In this document: positions 34,494 to 45,719 of the stretch, piece by piece | Layout of the letters: every line of letters starts with the position of its first letter | How positions within the stretch are numbered: the stretch's first letter is position 1 | From: Xylogone sp. PMI_703 | Lineage: Eukaryota > Ascomycota > Leotiomycetes | Length of the DNA: 64,000 nucleotides | Assembly (NCBI GenBank): GCA_021399445.1 | Contig: JAJTUQ010000009.1 | Location: 265,501-329,500 of the forward strand | Direction of reading: 5' to 3' | The notes under the pieces: model-generated | What the model saw: the letters and a program-made list of their open reading frames with translations, nothing else | Told to the model about the DNA's origin: nothing | Database searches by the model: none | Translations under genes and position numbers: made by a program

Positions 34494-35776
34494 GGTTTTC
34501 GTTAAGATATATATCAGACTCTGTAGAAAGATATTCTAATCTTATTTTCGTGTCCAATCTTCAATAAAGATTGTAGCTGGCGATTATATAAGGCTTTCGC
34601 CGTATAGCAATAAAGAAAGACTACTTCTAGTCTTTCAAAGTCTTGGCGATAAATCCCACGTTAGAGAACTATCAAATTACATAAACAGTTAAATAGCAGT
34701 ATGAATAACGGTAAATCCAGTAGATGTATGACAAAAATGATCTACTTCTTTCATAAATAGATTCCATATCAGGTGCAGATAGACCGTATTTAAGCTTGAA
34801 ATGACTATTCCAAGCTCTTTCTTATTCAATATCCTAACGATCCGATAAATGAAGATAAGCGAGAAAAAGAACTGATATTGATTGATCAGCGATCACAAGA
34901 TACTGCGGGAAAGAGAAGATGAGAGTGCTATCCACCGCTCCAGATGTAAGAATTCTAGCTATAATACAAATGACCAGGACGACAAGAAAGATAAATTTAG
35001 AGAGACAGATGAAGACCGAAGGTCTTCAAAGCGACGAAGGAAGGATGAATAGCTTAGATTAAACAGCTCGTTTTATAAATAATTTAAGCCTGCTCGCTGT
35101 TCGGGACGAAGATTGACAAAGCAAGGATCAGAAGACGATAGCTGATGTAAGGAACTCCAGAGCTCTATTTAACTTGTCCTGTTCATAAACCTTCTAAGGC
35201 TGTAGTATATTCGATTTACTCTTACTTGGCGCAGCCTTTCGTTGCCTCTCGTCAATTCAGCGACACAGTCATTTAACATAAGACATTTTAATATGCGAGC
35301 AGTGATCGGCAGCGAAGAAGTTGACACTGGGCCGTATAAGCACGAGCAATAAATCGGTTGACTTTCAAGCTTTTGAAGATGAGTACGATAAATTAACTCT
35401 TAATAAAAACTTCTCTTGCTACATATTTGCGCTGCGTGCCTTAGTAAAACAAGGCTTCGAGTGTAATTGCAAGTCCTCTGGCGCCCTTCTGCTAAACGCG
35501 CCAGCAACATTTCTATAGTTTGAAGAGTAACAATAAAGTCTATAGTTGCACGAAATAGACTTCCAGCGTGAACATATTTTACAACGTATGAGCGGGGCAC
35601 ATCAATCAATTCACTAGCGGTCAAAATAATTCATGCAAAGTTGCTCATCACTGTCCAGTTTAGCTGATTGCATTGACGAATAAGCTGTGATTGTTCTTTA
35701 GAAACTAAGATTATGATTTCACAGTGATGTTGACATTGTCAAGTTTTAAAAGAGGCCCAGTCCATTTTGCCTCGGT
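34494..35776. other. Intergenic
   Basis: Around 34860-35050 a Lys/Arg/Asp-rich frame resembles eroded coding sequence but cannot be assigned. The rest holds nothing I can support. Confidence 0.4.
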
Positions 35777-37573
35777 CTAGGCCAAAGCGATATCTCCGAA
35801 TAATTTTTCTCTCTTCATAAAGGCTGATGCAATCATCATTAAACCGCCTGAAATGATAATGAGTGTGAAAGATAGACACATCGCGTCTGTAATAGCTAAG
35901 ATGGCCTGTTCTTTGGTATCTGGACTTAATTTTTGATATATGACGCTCTGCGCGCCCGCAGCTACTGACGCAACTTCGTTTTTATCGAAACCGAGACCGG
36001 AGAGAACTTCTAAGAGTTTATCTGTTGCTTGAGACTGGAAGATCTGCCCTGCAATAACCAAGCTTATAACTATTCCGCCAATTTGACTGATATATTGATA
36101 GCTTATAGCGTGTATAATGTCTTTGGGTGGCACGGTCAGTGTAGCAACGGCGAATCCCAACTGAAATACCAGACCACTACCGAATCCCGTAATAATGCTT
36201 ATTCCATAAATAACTGCTGGGCTGGTTGAGGGTTTCAGGTAGACAAAGAAGAGCACACCACCTGTGAGCATGAAAGCACCAGAGATGAAGAAGAAGGGCA
36301 TGTAATATTTGACCTTTCCGAGCAAATAGCCAGCTCCCAAATTCGCAGAAACTTGGAAAAGCAAGAGGGGCAAGAGACGTACGGCGGCTTGGATAGGCCC
36401 ATCATTCCGGACAAATTGAAAATATATCGGAATATAATATGCCGCCACGAACGTTGTAGCAACAGAAGAAGCGGTAGCAACATAAAGCAGCGTTTGAGTC
36501 CGGTTTGGGATAAGATGCCCTGGAAACGATCGTCTTTCTCTAGTTGTGAAAATAGTAAAGTACTGCTGCAGGGCATAAGCAGTCAGAAGCACACCAAACA
36601 CAACAATCATGGCAATAGTACGCCCGTCACTCCATGCCCACAGAGAGCCAGCAGAGATGAAGACGAAAGCAAAGACGGACCACATGGCAAAACTTAGGAT
36701 CGATCCAACCCAGTCAACGGCTAGGAGTCGGTTTATTATCGACACGTCTTTAACTGGCCGTATTTGGGGCAGCCAGAATATGAAGACAGGGGCAGTGATA
36801 GCGCCAATGACGAGATTAATATAGAATCCCCATCGCCAGGTTGCCGAGCTTTGTGAAAATGCTCCACCAATGACGGGACCCAAGACCGCACCCAAGCCCC
36901 AGACGAATCCAATGCCGGTGACATATGCTCCGCGTTCTTGGGGTGTCGACATCGCAGATATGAAGTTGAGGCATCCCAGATACAAGCCCGTCCCGCCGAT
37001 TCCAGCGAGAACACGTCCGCAGATGAGGGCGTTCATATTAGGCGCCCCGCCGCAGAGCGCTGATCCGGCTTCAAATAGAGTAACGCCCGCAATGAACAGC
37101 CATTTCATGTTAAATGTTGTATATGCGGCACCATATGGAAGACCGACAACGACAGAGCCAAGCGGAAAACCAGCTCCTATCCAGGCCAGCTGAGAGACTT
37201 GTCCGAACGTTTTCGTTACTGATGCTTGCACATCGGCAGCAATTGTAGTGTCCAGTCCATAAAGCAAACATGAAATATAGAGTGATGTGCAGACGAGAAC
37301 CCATTTAATTCCTCTAACCGACCTCTGTTCCGGTTCTCCCGAAGAGCCTGTGTCTCCCGCAGGATTGGTTACCTTTTCACTATCTTCGTTCCGCGAGTAT
37401 CTACTCCGTCCGTTCTGTGCCACTTGTGACTCGCTAATTTGCCGCGACAAATCATCTATTCTCTCCTCTGTGCTGAACCCGCTACCTTGACTATCTTTCA
37501 AATTCTCGTCTATCATCGTCGCTGAGTTTATAGAAGTCATGCCGCTACTTTCCATCGTTGTAATCTGTTTCAA
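35777..37573 (-). CDS. MFS efflux pump, 14-helix DHA2/toxin-efflux type
   Basis: Plasma-membrane drug/proton antiporter of the 14-helix branch of the major facilitator superfamily; relatives export self-made toxins and fungicides. Single exon, 598 aa from ATG 37573 (a second ATG, MESSGMTS, lies at 37555). An acidic, Ser-rich cytosolic tail of about 85 residues precedes the first helix (WVLVCTSLYISCLLYGLD). Typical signatures are LDTTIAADV, the motif GRVLAGIGGTGLYLG, motif C GLGAVLGPVIGGAFS and ATWRWGFYINL, then a second half with PNRTQTLLYV and MSS-free loops. No intron or lesion visible. With the ketoreductase at 33.4 kb and a second pump at 38.9 kb it could belong to a small metabolite or resistance locus, but no backbone synthase is in the window. 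Confidence 0.9.
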   Translation of the reverse strand: MKQITTMESSGMTSINSATMIDENLKDSQGSGFSTEERIDDLSRQISESQVAQNGRSRYSRNEDSEKVTNPAGDTGSSGEPEQRSVRGIKWVLVCTSLYISCLLYGLDTTIAADVQASVTKTFGQVSQLAWIGAGFPLGSVVVGLPYGAAYTTFNMKWLFIAGVTLFEAGSALCGGAPNMNALICGRVLAGIGGTGLYLGCLNFISAMSTPQERGAYVTGIGFVWGLGAVLGPVIGGAFSQSSATWRWGFYINLVIGAITAPVFIFWLPQIRPVKDVSIINRLLAVDWVGSILSFAMWSVFAFVFISAGSLWAWSDGRTIAMIVVFGVLLTAYALQQYFTIFTTRERRSFPGHLIPNRTQTLLYVATASSVATTFVAAYYIPIYFQFVRNDGPIQAAVRLLPLLLFQVSANLGAGYLLGKVKYYMPFFFISGAFMLTGGVLFFVYLKPSTSPAVIYGISIITGFGSGLVFQLGFAVATLTVPPKDIIHAISYQYISQIGGIVISLVIAGQIFQSQATDKLLEVLSGLGFDKNEVASVAAGAQSVIYQKLSPDTKEQAILAITDAMCLSFTLIIISGGLMMIASAFMKREKLFGDIALA

Positions 37574-38865
37574 AAAGTGAACTCAGAATAAATTGATGTG
37601 CGCCGTGCTGAATCTTGTTGTCTTCGATTGCTCCTGTACTCAAAACTCTGGCTTTTTAGAAGAAAATAATCATATAAGCAGCGGATATGTTCATTAAATA
37701 GTCATGCATTTCAAGCGGTCGTCGGTGTACTACTGGGTGGCCTTTATTGCTGACTCTACTCTCCCGAACGACCTCGACAGCTTAGGATATTAGCATGTCT
37801 TTGCGATAACTAATCAACGCAATTTGTAAGCCCGAGGGATTGGAGTAGCCTAGAACAGAAAATTCAAAGATTACGAGTTGTAGCTGACAAGAATGCTAGT
37901 TTAGCGGCATGCAAGAGCTGGCTATTCTTAAACCATTTACGGAGAGCATCAGCATCTGCTGATAGCGCTGTTATCTCCTAGCATAGATATTATATGCTTC
38001 GCTGGAAACTAAACCTGCTCTATTTGAAATCGTCATCTTCAATGCCCTGAGATAACATGAGCGTAGAAAGCTGAAGCATAATCATTTAATCTTGTTCAAG
38101 CAAACACGTGCACTAGATTTAATTTTACATATGATGGATCTTTTTAATGCAATTAATCCAAAATTAGAAATATCATTTCTTTCTGGTCCAAGACAAATGT
38201 TTTCCCAACGTGTCTCGTTCCAGATGATCGATAACTGATTTTCCTTGGCAGCTATAACCATCTATACACCTATCTCCATATTCCCCTACAGTTATCGTAT
38301 GTAGTATCAGGCTTTATTTTGCAAAAGTGGCACATGATGAGTGCGTCCCGTCCTCAGGGGTCGTCGCCAATGAGTTCATTACCAATACATGAGGACGGAA
38401 TTGGTAAGTCAGATGAAGCATTCCACGCGAGTGGCGTGCTATGACTTAGACTAGCAACTTGCTTCCGTTACAGTTTCGCTTTTCCCTAGTTGCCAACAAG
38501 AAGGCGGCCTTTGGACAAGATTTGATATTCTCCTGCACGTGCTCGATGTAGGAAGGAAGGTGAACCTCTAGTTCGTTTGTTGGGAGCCACACGCCGATCG
38601 GTAAAGGCCCGAGATTAAAAAAAACCGGCTCACATCACGGCTTTTTGTTAGTAATTATAGAGAGGGTGTGCTTAGTAAAGACCTGATGGTACATTATATA
38701 AAACTCATCGCAAGTATACCTCTTGAAGCTTTGTCAACATTCCAATTGTCTAGAATAGACAACTTCATAGTTCGCTTCTTCAAAGGACCTACTTCAATAA
38801 CCGCTACTCTTTCCAGTTCTGGTTCCAAGTCTTACTGTGCCTCCTATTGCGCCTCCTGAAGTGAA
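37574..38865. other. Intergenic, shared upstream region of two divergent efflux pumps
   Basis: The pumps at 35777-37573 (minus) and 38866-40744 (plus) point away from each other, so their promoters lie here. No gene. A copy of the 29.3 kb dispersed repeat lies within. Confidence 0.5.
37898..37972 (+). repeat. Dispersed repeat, copy 2
   Basis: Matches 29287-29360, sharing GCATGCAAGAGCT, CCATTTACGG and CTGCTGATAGCGCT-type blocks at equal spacing. Lies in the upstream region of the minus-strand efflux pump. Confidence 0.6.
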
Positions 38866-40744
38866 ATGGCCGAAACACAGGCAGACAGAGATCCTGAGCT
38901 GGCACTCTCAACCTTTCCAACCCACATAACTCAAGCAGATTTGGACCATGGTGTGGACGGAGAAGAACTCGAACAAATAGAGTCAAATCGCTTACAACAT
39001 GTTCGGACATTTGGTTCAGAACGCCTGGCTGGCTCAAGGTCTTTAGACCCCACCCTTCCCGGTTTTGGTGCAGGCAAGTCGTATCCACCACATCTCAACT
39101 CAGTCCAAGACGCATATGTGGTCGAATTCGATGGCCCCAATGATCCTATTCATCCGTTAAACTGGTCTTTCTGGACAAAGTAAGTTATCTCCGCTCATCA
39201 CTCAAGCTTACTCCGCGTTCTGGTCATTAACCTGAGTCTAGGGTCGCCGTCACTGCGATAGGCATTCTCCAGGTCTTCAGCGCTACATTTGCCTCGGCCA
39301 TCCTAGCATCGGCGCAACAGCGTATAGCAGAATACTTTCATATCGGTGTGGAGGTTGCTGCTTTCTGCACTACTCTCTACCTCCTTGGCTTTGTTACCGG
39401 GCCGATGATCTTTGGACCTCTTTCCGAAGTCAGCGGTCGAAAGCTGCCTATGGTTATTTCTGCTTTTGGATTTGCAGTCTTTGGAGCAGCAACTGCGGTA
39501 GCTAAAGATGTGCAGACACTTATGATTTGCCGTTTCTTCCAGGGTGTCTTTGGCAGCGGCCCTATTGTTGTTCTTGCAGCTATATGTGCTGATATCTGGA
39601 AGCCCGAACAGCGAACCTACGCCCTGACTCTATTCGCTGTATGTGCTTTCGTTCCTGCTATGCTAGCACCTATCGTCGGCTCGTTCACAGTGACTAGCTA
39701 TCTCGGTTGGCGTTGGTGCTGTTATTGGACAACGATTCTTGGATTTACGTCTTTCACCCTAACTACCTTATTCCTCAAGGAGAGCTTTTATCCTGTCGTA
39801 CTAGTAAAGAAGGCCCAGTATCTACGACGAGCTACTCAAAACTGGGCAATCCATGCTAAATTTGAGGAAATTGAGATTGACCTGAGGGCATTGCTTGAGA
39901 AAAACCTGCTTCGGCCTGTACGCATGCTGATTCAGGAGCCAATCTTGGCTATGTGCGGATTATATGTCTCGTTTGTATATGGCCTCATGTATATGACCTT
40001 GGCTGCATATCCATTTATCTTTCAAAAAACGCGAGGATATGGTGCTGGAGTCGGAAGCTTGCCATTCTTAGGACTTGTCATTGGAATGTCAGCCTCAGGG
40101 GCTGCAGTGGTATATAATACTAAATTCTGGGTTCGCAAGTATCATGCGAACAACAACAAAGGCATTCCTGAATGGAGGATGCCACTCGCTATCGTTGGTG
40201 CTATCTCTTTTGCAGCCGGCATCTTCTGGCTTGGATGGTCCGGTAATTATGGCAGCGTCCATTGGATTGTCCCCACTATCGCGGGTGTCTTTGTCGGCTT
40301 CGGAATTCTTACCATTTTTACTCAATTGATCCTTTATATCATTGATGGCTACCTCATGTTGTAAGTACTTGCAGCAGCCTTTCGAATGTAGCAGAAGTTT
40401 AACTATTCCATTTAGTGCTGCTTCCGCCGCGGCAGGCAATATGATGGCCCGGTCGTTATTTGCAGCCGTGTGGTACGTAATATTCTCTGCTTCCCTGCCA
40501 TGATTTTGATGGATATATCTGCTGACTATTGCTCAGTCCTTTGTTTGACCGCCAGATGTTCCAAAACATTGGTATCCAGTGGGGTTGCACCCTCCTAGGC
40601 TGCCTTGCCCTGATTATGATTCCTTTCCCATTCGTGTTTATTCGCTACGGACCTAAACTACGAGAACGAAGCGTTTGGGCCCCAACACCAGCTCCCGTCT
40701 CAGCTACTGAGGCCAAGATGAAAGATAAAAAAGAGGAATCTTGA
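38866..40744 (+). CDS. MFS transporter, 12-helix DHA1 (polyamine/drug-type)
   Basis: Proton-coupled exporter of the DHA1 branch, related to yeast TPO-type transporters. Four exons: 38866-39179, 39242-40360, 40416-40472, 40537-40744; introns of 62, 55 and 64 nt have GTAAGT, GTAAGT and GTACGT donors. Sum 1698 nt, 565 aa. The N-terminal 90 residues are cytosolic and end in the family signature VEFDGPNDPIHPLNWSFWTK. Motif A-like GPLSEVSGRKLPMVI follows helix 2, and the FFQGVFGSGPIVVL and PEQRTYALTLFAVCAF blocks match the branch. The C-terminus contains MARSLFAAVCPLFDRQMF, typical of this group, where intron 3 splits the Cys codon. Frame is intact throughout. The substrate cannot be deduced. Confidence 0.9.
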
Positions 40745-41701
40745 TCCTCAGCTTCATAATCATTTACATGGGGACGTGTAGATTAATTCGATCACCAGAT
40801 GAATAAACCGCACTTTTCCTTGGCTCGGCAATCTGTGCTTACGAGCGATATTGACGCGCCCTTACGTGTATGTTCCGGCCCATACGTATCTCGTCGCAGA
40901 AACTTGCCTAGATAGTGTTAGCGCGAATGACAAATTTTACATAGCAGTACCTAGAATTGGATAGAGCTGCATCTCTCGATTTGATATTTAAGTATAAACG
41001 CGTCTCAGCTGTGCCATAGGAGCACGAAGATAACCTTACCAAGCAAAAGTTCAAGAGTCTTTCTTCTCAGGAAAATGCCGTGGCAACCGAACTCTCGTAA
41101 TGCTGGCCGTAAATGATTCCCGACCCAAGATACAAGGCTTATTGTGCCAAGCTATGTTAGGAAAATTTCTTCGAGCTGACCATATTTCAAAACGTTAGAT
41201 TGATATTTTTAAAAACAGCCTCGCGGGTACGATTGCAAGTAGTTGAATTATTTGTGGATATGTATTTTCAACTACTTCTGCATTTACCATAACCTACTGT
41301 TATTTCACTTGACAGGTATGTAGTAGTCACAGAACGTATTCATACCTATACCCAGCAGCGGCGTACAAAGGTATTCAAGAAGGAAATCAATCTTACTGTA
41401 GCAGCTCGGTGCCGCTACACTTTTGGCGTGGAGTGAATGCTCTACAGGGATACGTTCGCATGCCTTAGGAAACAAAATTTTTGAATGCATGTATCGCATT
41501 TGCATATCAAATCTAGTATAAGAGGGAAAGGAAATCTCCACTGCTCAAATTTTTAAATCCGTTGTCCGGTAACCGTTCATTATCCGAAAGTGATAATAGA
41601 TATATTTAGACGGAAGTACGTATAGTACAATCGTCGCTATTCCGACGGACAAATCGTAGATATTGTTTCATGATATTCAAGCCTTTTTTACTCGTCGGCC
41701 A
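40745..41701. other. Intergenic
   Basis: No supported gene; small frame at 41305-41541 looks random. Confidence 0.5.
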
Positions 41702-42427
41702 TTAAGCACAGTCCCAGAAGGCCTTGTTAGCCTCGACCCAGTCCGGGTTCTCTTCCTGCGCTCGCAACATAGCACCGGACCACGAAACTGTGGGCGCCTT
41801 ACTCCTAATCTGCAACGCTTGCCGCACGATCGCGTCACCGAGATCCTTCTCAATCTGGAGTCTCGGCAAGTGTGCTTGGATAAAATTCATGCCTTGGTCT
41901 CCTAGCTGAGCTAATGGTACGTCCGTTGCCCCAAATTCCGCCATAATTCCTCGACGCAGGGAACCAGCCGCTCCACTAAGGCGCTCTGCCACTCCTGGTG
42001 TGGTGTGAAGTGTAATAGCTAGCCATGCTTCGTGCACGGATTGCTCGTCGATTCCATGATCGTTGAGTAGGCGAGCTAATTCGTCCGCACTGGCGACTTC
42101 AAAACGTTCAGGGACTGTGTCGTACTTCTCAGTCGTGGAGATGTCGTGCAGCATACATGCTGCAAATAGGACATGCAGCTCAACCGGATTCGACGTGACA
42201 GGGCTGCCCGGGGATGGTGCTGGCGCAGACATAAAAGCCTTGGCGTAAAGATACACCCGGAAGCTGTGATTCAAGATCGACTGCGGAAGGGATGAGACAG
42301 CCAGGTTCAGCGCTGCGTTTGCGACGGGGTGCGAGGGGACATGGGCAAGGACATCTGTACTCAAGCGTCCAGTCGCATTGTGCGTAGTATGTTGTGTTGA
42401 GTAACACATATTTCGAAGAAGCTTCAA
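41702..42427 (-). CDS. HD-domain protein, cyanamide hydratase-like
   Basis: Metal-dependent hydrolase/hydratase of the HD superfamily. The fungal cyanamide hydratase group turns cyanamide into urea, and many relatives have unknown substrates. Single exon, 241 aa from 42427, or 235 aa from the second ATG at 42409 (MCYSTQ). Expected metal ligands are His54 (ILNHSFRVYLYA), His94-Asp95 (CMLHDIST) and a later Asp in LGDQG or nearby; His141 lies in ITLHTTPG, a motif conserved in this group. The C-terminus NPDWVEANKAFWDCA is also typical. Intact, cytosolic by lack of signals. GC content is higher than in its surroundings. Lies between an efflux pump and a hAT transposon. Confidence 0.85.
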   Translation of the reverse strand: MKLLRNMCYSTQHTTHNATGRLSTDVLAHVPSHPVANAALNLAVSSLPQSILNHSFRVYLYAKAFMSAPAPSPGSPVTSNPVELHVLFAACMLHDISTTEKYDTVPERFEVASADELARLLNDHGIDEQSVHEAWLAITLHTTPGVAERLSGAAGSLRRGIMAEFGATDVPLAQLGDQGMNFIQAHLPRLQIEKDLGDAIVRQALQIRSKAPTVSWSGAMLRAQEENPDWVEANKAFWDCA

Positions 42428-42894
42428 ATATATATTGATCAGAGTTGCTTGGCGTTTCGGGGAAGAAGTTTTGGCATCAGTCGACTCGAGATCCGGGGGA
42501 TCCCTCCCTTTTAACTCTTTTCAATACGAAGCAATCACACTGGAAGACTGTCCTAAGGCTCGCAAGGAGCATGCATCGCATTTGTGATCGTTGCATTGCC
42601 CCCCGAGGCCATTCCCCCCTCCCCTAGTGAAGCCCTTAGGCCCAACGAATGTCAGGTGTTCTCATTGGCGCATTCAAGATACTGCTTGGCGGATGATGTC
42701 ATTTTTTTTGGGTATTTCACTGTGGCCATAAGAAACGTCTAGTTAATGAATAGTATTAGACTCATAATCCTCGCCAAGCTACCCCGTAGGGTAGAGTTTC
42801 CCAGAAAATTTCCCAAATGCTCAAATCGCCGAGATATATGCGGCCCGATTGATTGCCTAGTCTTACGCAGAAAGTTGCCTGAAAGAGGTTTCTC
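42428..42894. other. Intergenic
   Basis: Upstream region of the HD-domain gene and the left flank of the hAT insertion; no gene seen. Confidence 0.5.
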
Positions 42895-42903
42895 GTATGA
42901 TTG

Positions 42904-45555
42904 CAGTGATTCTATCCATACAGCGTATGGAATATCATATGGCATATGGAACTAATCCATACTCCATATCCATATCCATATAGGCCAGGCTTATGGAATA
43001 AGTATGGAATACATGGGAACAACAGTTATTCCGGTTCCGTTCAAGGCTACGATCATGGACTCTCGCTGCCTAGAGCACTCTTTTCTTTCTTTATCTTTTT
43101 CTACGCTTTCCCAAAGCTGCACTTAGGCTGATGTTCCCATTCCGTAAATTTCAAAGCAACACTGAATTACCCTGACTGCTTCGCGCTTAGCTAATTGCTC
43201 GAGCCTTACATATTTGACATATAACATATAATGGGCTCTATCACATCCTTTACTACAGACGCTTCTAGTGAGTGTGAAACCTCTGTCATCGCATTAACCG
43301 ATGCCTCCTCCGATATAGTTGCAAGTACCCAGAGCTCTTCCTTCACCACTAATAAAACTCGTAAACGGAAACTCACTGCGAACACGTGGGAGCATGCACG
43401 CAAGCCTCAAGGTTTGGAGCCTGAGCGCTGCCCTCGAAGAAAAGAAAAGTTCTACTACTGCAAATACTGCATTAGCCGCTCCTACAGTACTACTGTATCA
43501 ACTACTTTCCGTAACCATCTACTCAGGGAACATAATATTGAGTTGGAAAGTGGGGAGACTCACCCTGTGAAGAAGGCTTGCAATAACCTCCTAAAAGATG
43601 CTTTTGCAAAGGCCGGCGAAGTGAACACTGTGAAGCTTAAAGCGCATGAGCAGGAGGTGCTGAAGAACTCACTAAACCGCAAGGCAGCTATCGAGGCTCT
43701 TGTTCAGCTAGTAACGGTTCGAAATCTCCCCTATAATATCAGCCAATGGCCAGAATTTCATGCCTTTATAGCTACAATTAATCCTGCTGCAGATCATCTT
43801 ATTAGCCTCTCGCATGGTTCAATTCAAAAGCTTGTATCAAATTCTTACTCTATCTATAAAGATATCCTGCGAAAGAAACTTCAAGCTACGCCGTCTCTCA
43901 TTCATCTTTCCGCCGACGTTTGGACTTCGCCAAATCGCAAAGCTTTCCTTGGAGTCTGTGCGCAATTTGTTAATGAGGAGTTAAAGAAAACCTGTCAAGC
44001 CTTACTTGCTCTGCCAGAGCTGCCTGGCCTTGACGGGCCTGGGAGCCATAGCGGCGCAGAGCAGTTTAAGCTCCTGGAACGTGTAATTGAGGATTATAAT
44101 GTTTCACATAAGATTGGCTATGTTACAGGCGATAATCACGGCTCTAATGATGTGCTCTGCCGTCTCCTGAGCGATTTCCTGAGGGGAAAAGGCAAGGAAT
44201 GGAAGCCTAAAGACCATCGAATCCGCTGTCACGGCCATATTATTAACCTTGCTATTCAAGCTTTTCTCTTCACTGAATCGAAGGAAGCTATTGATACTGC
44301 TTGCCGTCAAATGGAGGAGTGTGATGAGGCTGAATACGATATAACGCTAATCGAGGAGTGGAAGAAGAGAAAATCTCTAGGTTGGCGTCAAATGGGACCT
44401 CTTGGTAAGGTTCATAACACCTGTATTCATATAAGAGCCGATAATTATCGGTATAATCTCTTTAAGGATAAGGCTGGCAGAGTGTTGTGTCTCGATAATG
44501 ATACACGCTGGAATTCGTGGTATCTTCTCCTTGATGTGGTAATTGAGAAACAAGAGCATGTTGAGTGGTATCAGAAAAAGTACTATGATCAGCTAAAGGA
44601 CGATTATCTGACGCCTCAGGACTGGCTAATGCTGAAGAATACACGTAGCTTTCTGCAGCCCTTTTGGAAGGCTACTCAACGGACCCAGGACTATTGCGCT
44701 ACGCTTGATCAAACGCTCTTTACTATGGATATCCTTGTGAAGCATTATAATCAAGCCTTTGAAAAATTTAAGAACGATCCACAGCTTCTTAGTTGTATCC
44801 TTACGAGCTGGCATGTCTTTGACAAGTATTATATGAAGTCAGACGAGACGCCAGCGTACGCTGCAGCGCTGATTCTTCACCCATCACGTCGAAAAGCATA
44901 TATTCTGAAGAACTGGCCAAAGAGCTGGCATCGGCAAACGCTTAGTGCAGTTAAGAGACTCTGGGATGATAGCTATAAAGGGCTGTTAATGATGGATCCT
45001 ACGCCGCCGCTAGAGCCAAAGGCAGAGCCGGATGAATACGATCTCCTTGCACAAGAGCTTGATGTTATTGGCACAGCCATAGATATTGACGAGTACGAAG
45101 CCTATATTTCACAAACACCGATTCAAATCGATTGTTCTCCGCTTACTTGGTGGCTGCTTGATGAGCAACGACAACGATTTCCGCGACTATCAAAGATGGC
45201 AGTAGATATTCTTTCAATCCCGGCTATGTCTGCTGACCCTGAGCGAGTCTTTTCAGGCGCACGTCGTACAATTACATGGGAAAGAGTGCAGCTTGGAGCG
45301 TCTACGGTTGAGAAGGGCGAGTGCTTGAAGAGCTGGATACGCAGCGGAGTAGCAGAGGGAGTAGCAGCCGAGTTAGTTGGGCAAGGTGTAGCTACTACAG
45401 GGGGTATTGAAAACCTACAGGTAGAGATTGGAGATGATGTATGACGTCAGTTTCTGTATTCCATATGTATGTAATATGAACCCATATGAAGATTGATCCA
45501 CATTCCATACTCCATATGAGGCCGTATGGGATATGGGATATGGATAGAATCACTG
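42904..45555 (+). mobile_element. Complete hAT transposon
   Basis: Both ends start CAGTGATTCTATCCATA when read inward, a perfect 17-bp terminal inverted repeat. GTATGATTG flanks the element on each side (42895-42903 and 45556-45564); eight of these nine bases are the hAT-typical target duplication, the ninth is chance or a variant. Just inside the ends, CCATAT-type hexamers recur in opposite orientation (left CCATATCCATATCCATAT, right ATATGGGATATGG), like the subterminal binding sites of other hAT elements. The 2652-bp element encodes one intact transposase and shows no RIP-like damage, so it looks young and possibly active. Confidence 0.92.
43231..45444 (+). CDS. hAT family transposase
   Basis: Nuclear enzyme that moves the surrounding element by cut and paste. 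Uninterrupted 737-aa frame from ATG 43231. A Ser/Thr-rich start and a basic patch (TRKRKL, likely nuclear signal) precede a BED-type zinc finger with Cys77, Cys80, His96 and His101. The RNase H-like core has a first catalytic Asp in HLSADVWTS (Asp229) and a second in YVTGDNHGSNDVL, interrupted by the helical insertion domain usual in hAT. Conserved CHGHIINLA and LDNDTRWNSWYLLLD blocks follow. The C-terminal hAT dimerisation block is complete (LSKMAVDILSIPAMSADPER and the RVFSGARR end). Length and all main domains match active fungal members such as restless- or Tol2-like transposases. Confidence 0.95.
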   Translation: MGSITSFTTDASSECETSVIALTDASSDIVASTQSSSFTTNKTRKRKLTANTWEHARKPQGLEPERCPRRKEKFYYCKYCISRSYSTTVSTTFRNHLLREHNIELESGETHPVKKACNNLLKDAFAKAGEVNTVKLKAHEQEVLKNSLNRKAAIEALVQLVTVRNLPYNISQWPEFHAFIATINPAADHLISLSHGSIQKLVSNSYSIYKDILRKKLQATPSLIHLSADVWTSPNRKAFLGVCAQFVNEELKKTCQALLALPELPGLDGPGSHSGAEQFKLLERVIEDYNVSHKIGYVTGDNHGSNDVLCRLLSDFLRGKGKEWKPKDHRIRCHGHIINLAIQAFLFTESKEAIDTACRQMEECDEAEYDITLIEEWKKRKSLGWRQMGPLGKVHNTCIHIRADNYRYNLFKDKAGRVLCLDNDTRWNSWYLLLDVVIEKQEHVEWYQKKYYDQLKDDYLTPQDWLMLKNTRSFLQPFWKATQRTQDYCATLDQTLFTMDILVKHYNQAFEKFKNDPQLLSCILTSWHVFDKYYMKSDETPAYAAALILHPSRRKAYILKNWPKSWHRQTLSAVKRLWDDSYKGLLMMDPTPPLEPKAEPDEYDLLAQELDVIGTAIDIDEYEAYISQTPIQIDCSPLTWWLLDEQRQRFPRLSKMAVDILSIPAMSADPERVFSGARRTITWERVQLGASTVEKGECLKSWIRSGVAEGVAAELVGQGVATTGGIENLQVEIGDDV

Positions 45556-45719
45556 GTATGATTGCCAGCCAGTTATACGAGAAACAGTTAAGTGGGGGTT
45601 GGTCTGCGTACAGAGCATATAAACAGGTGAAGGTGAGTACTATCACTGCAGGATATGACTCTGGACAGCCTGACTGTAACCTTTTCGTGTTTAGCGCACC
45701 AATACCGAATTCTCGCGAA

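Noticed and set aside
45486..45719. Upstream extension of the esterase frame into the hAT end
   Set aside because: The open frame includes transposon end sequence; the family-like N-terminus begins at 45720.
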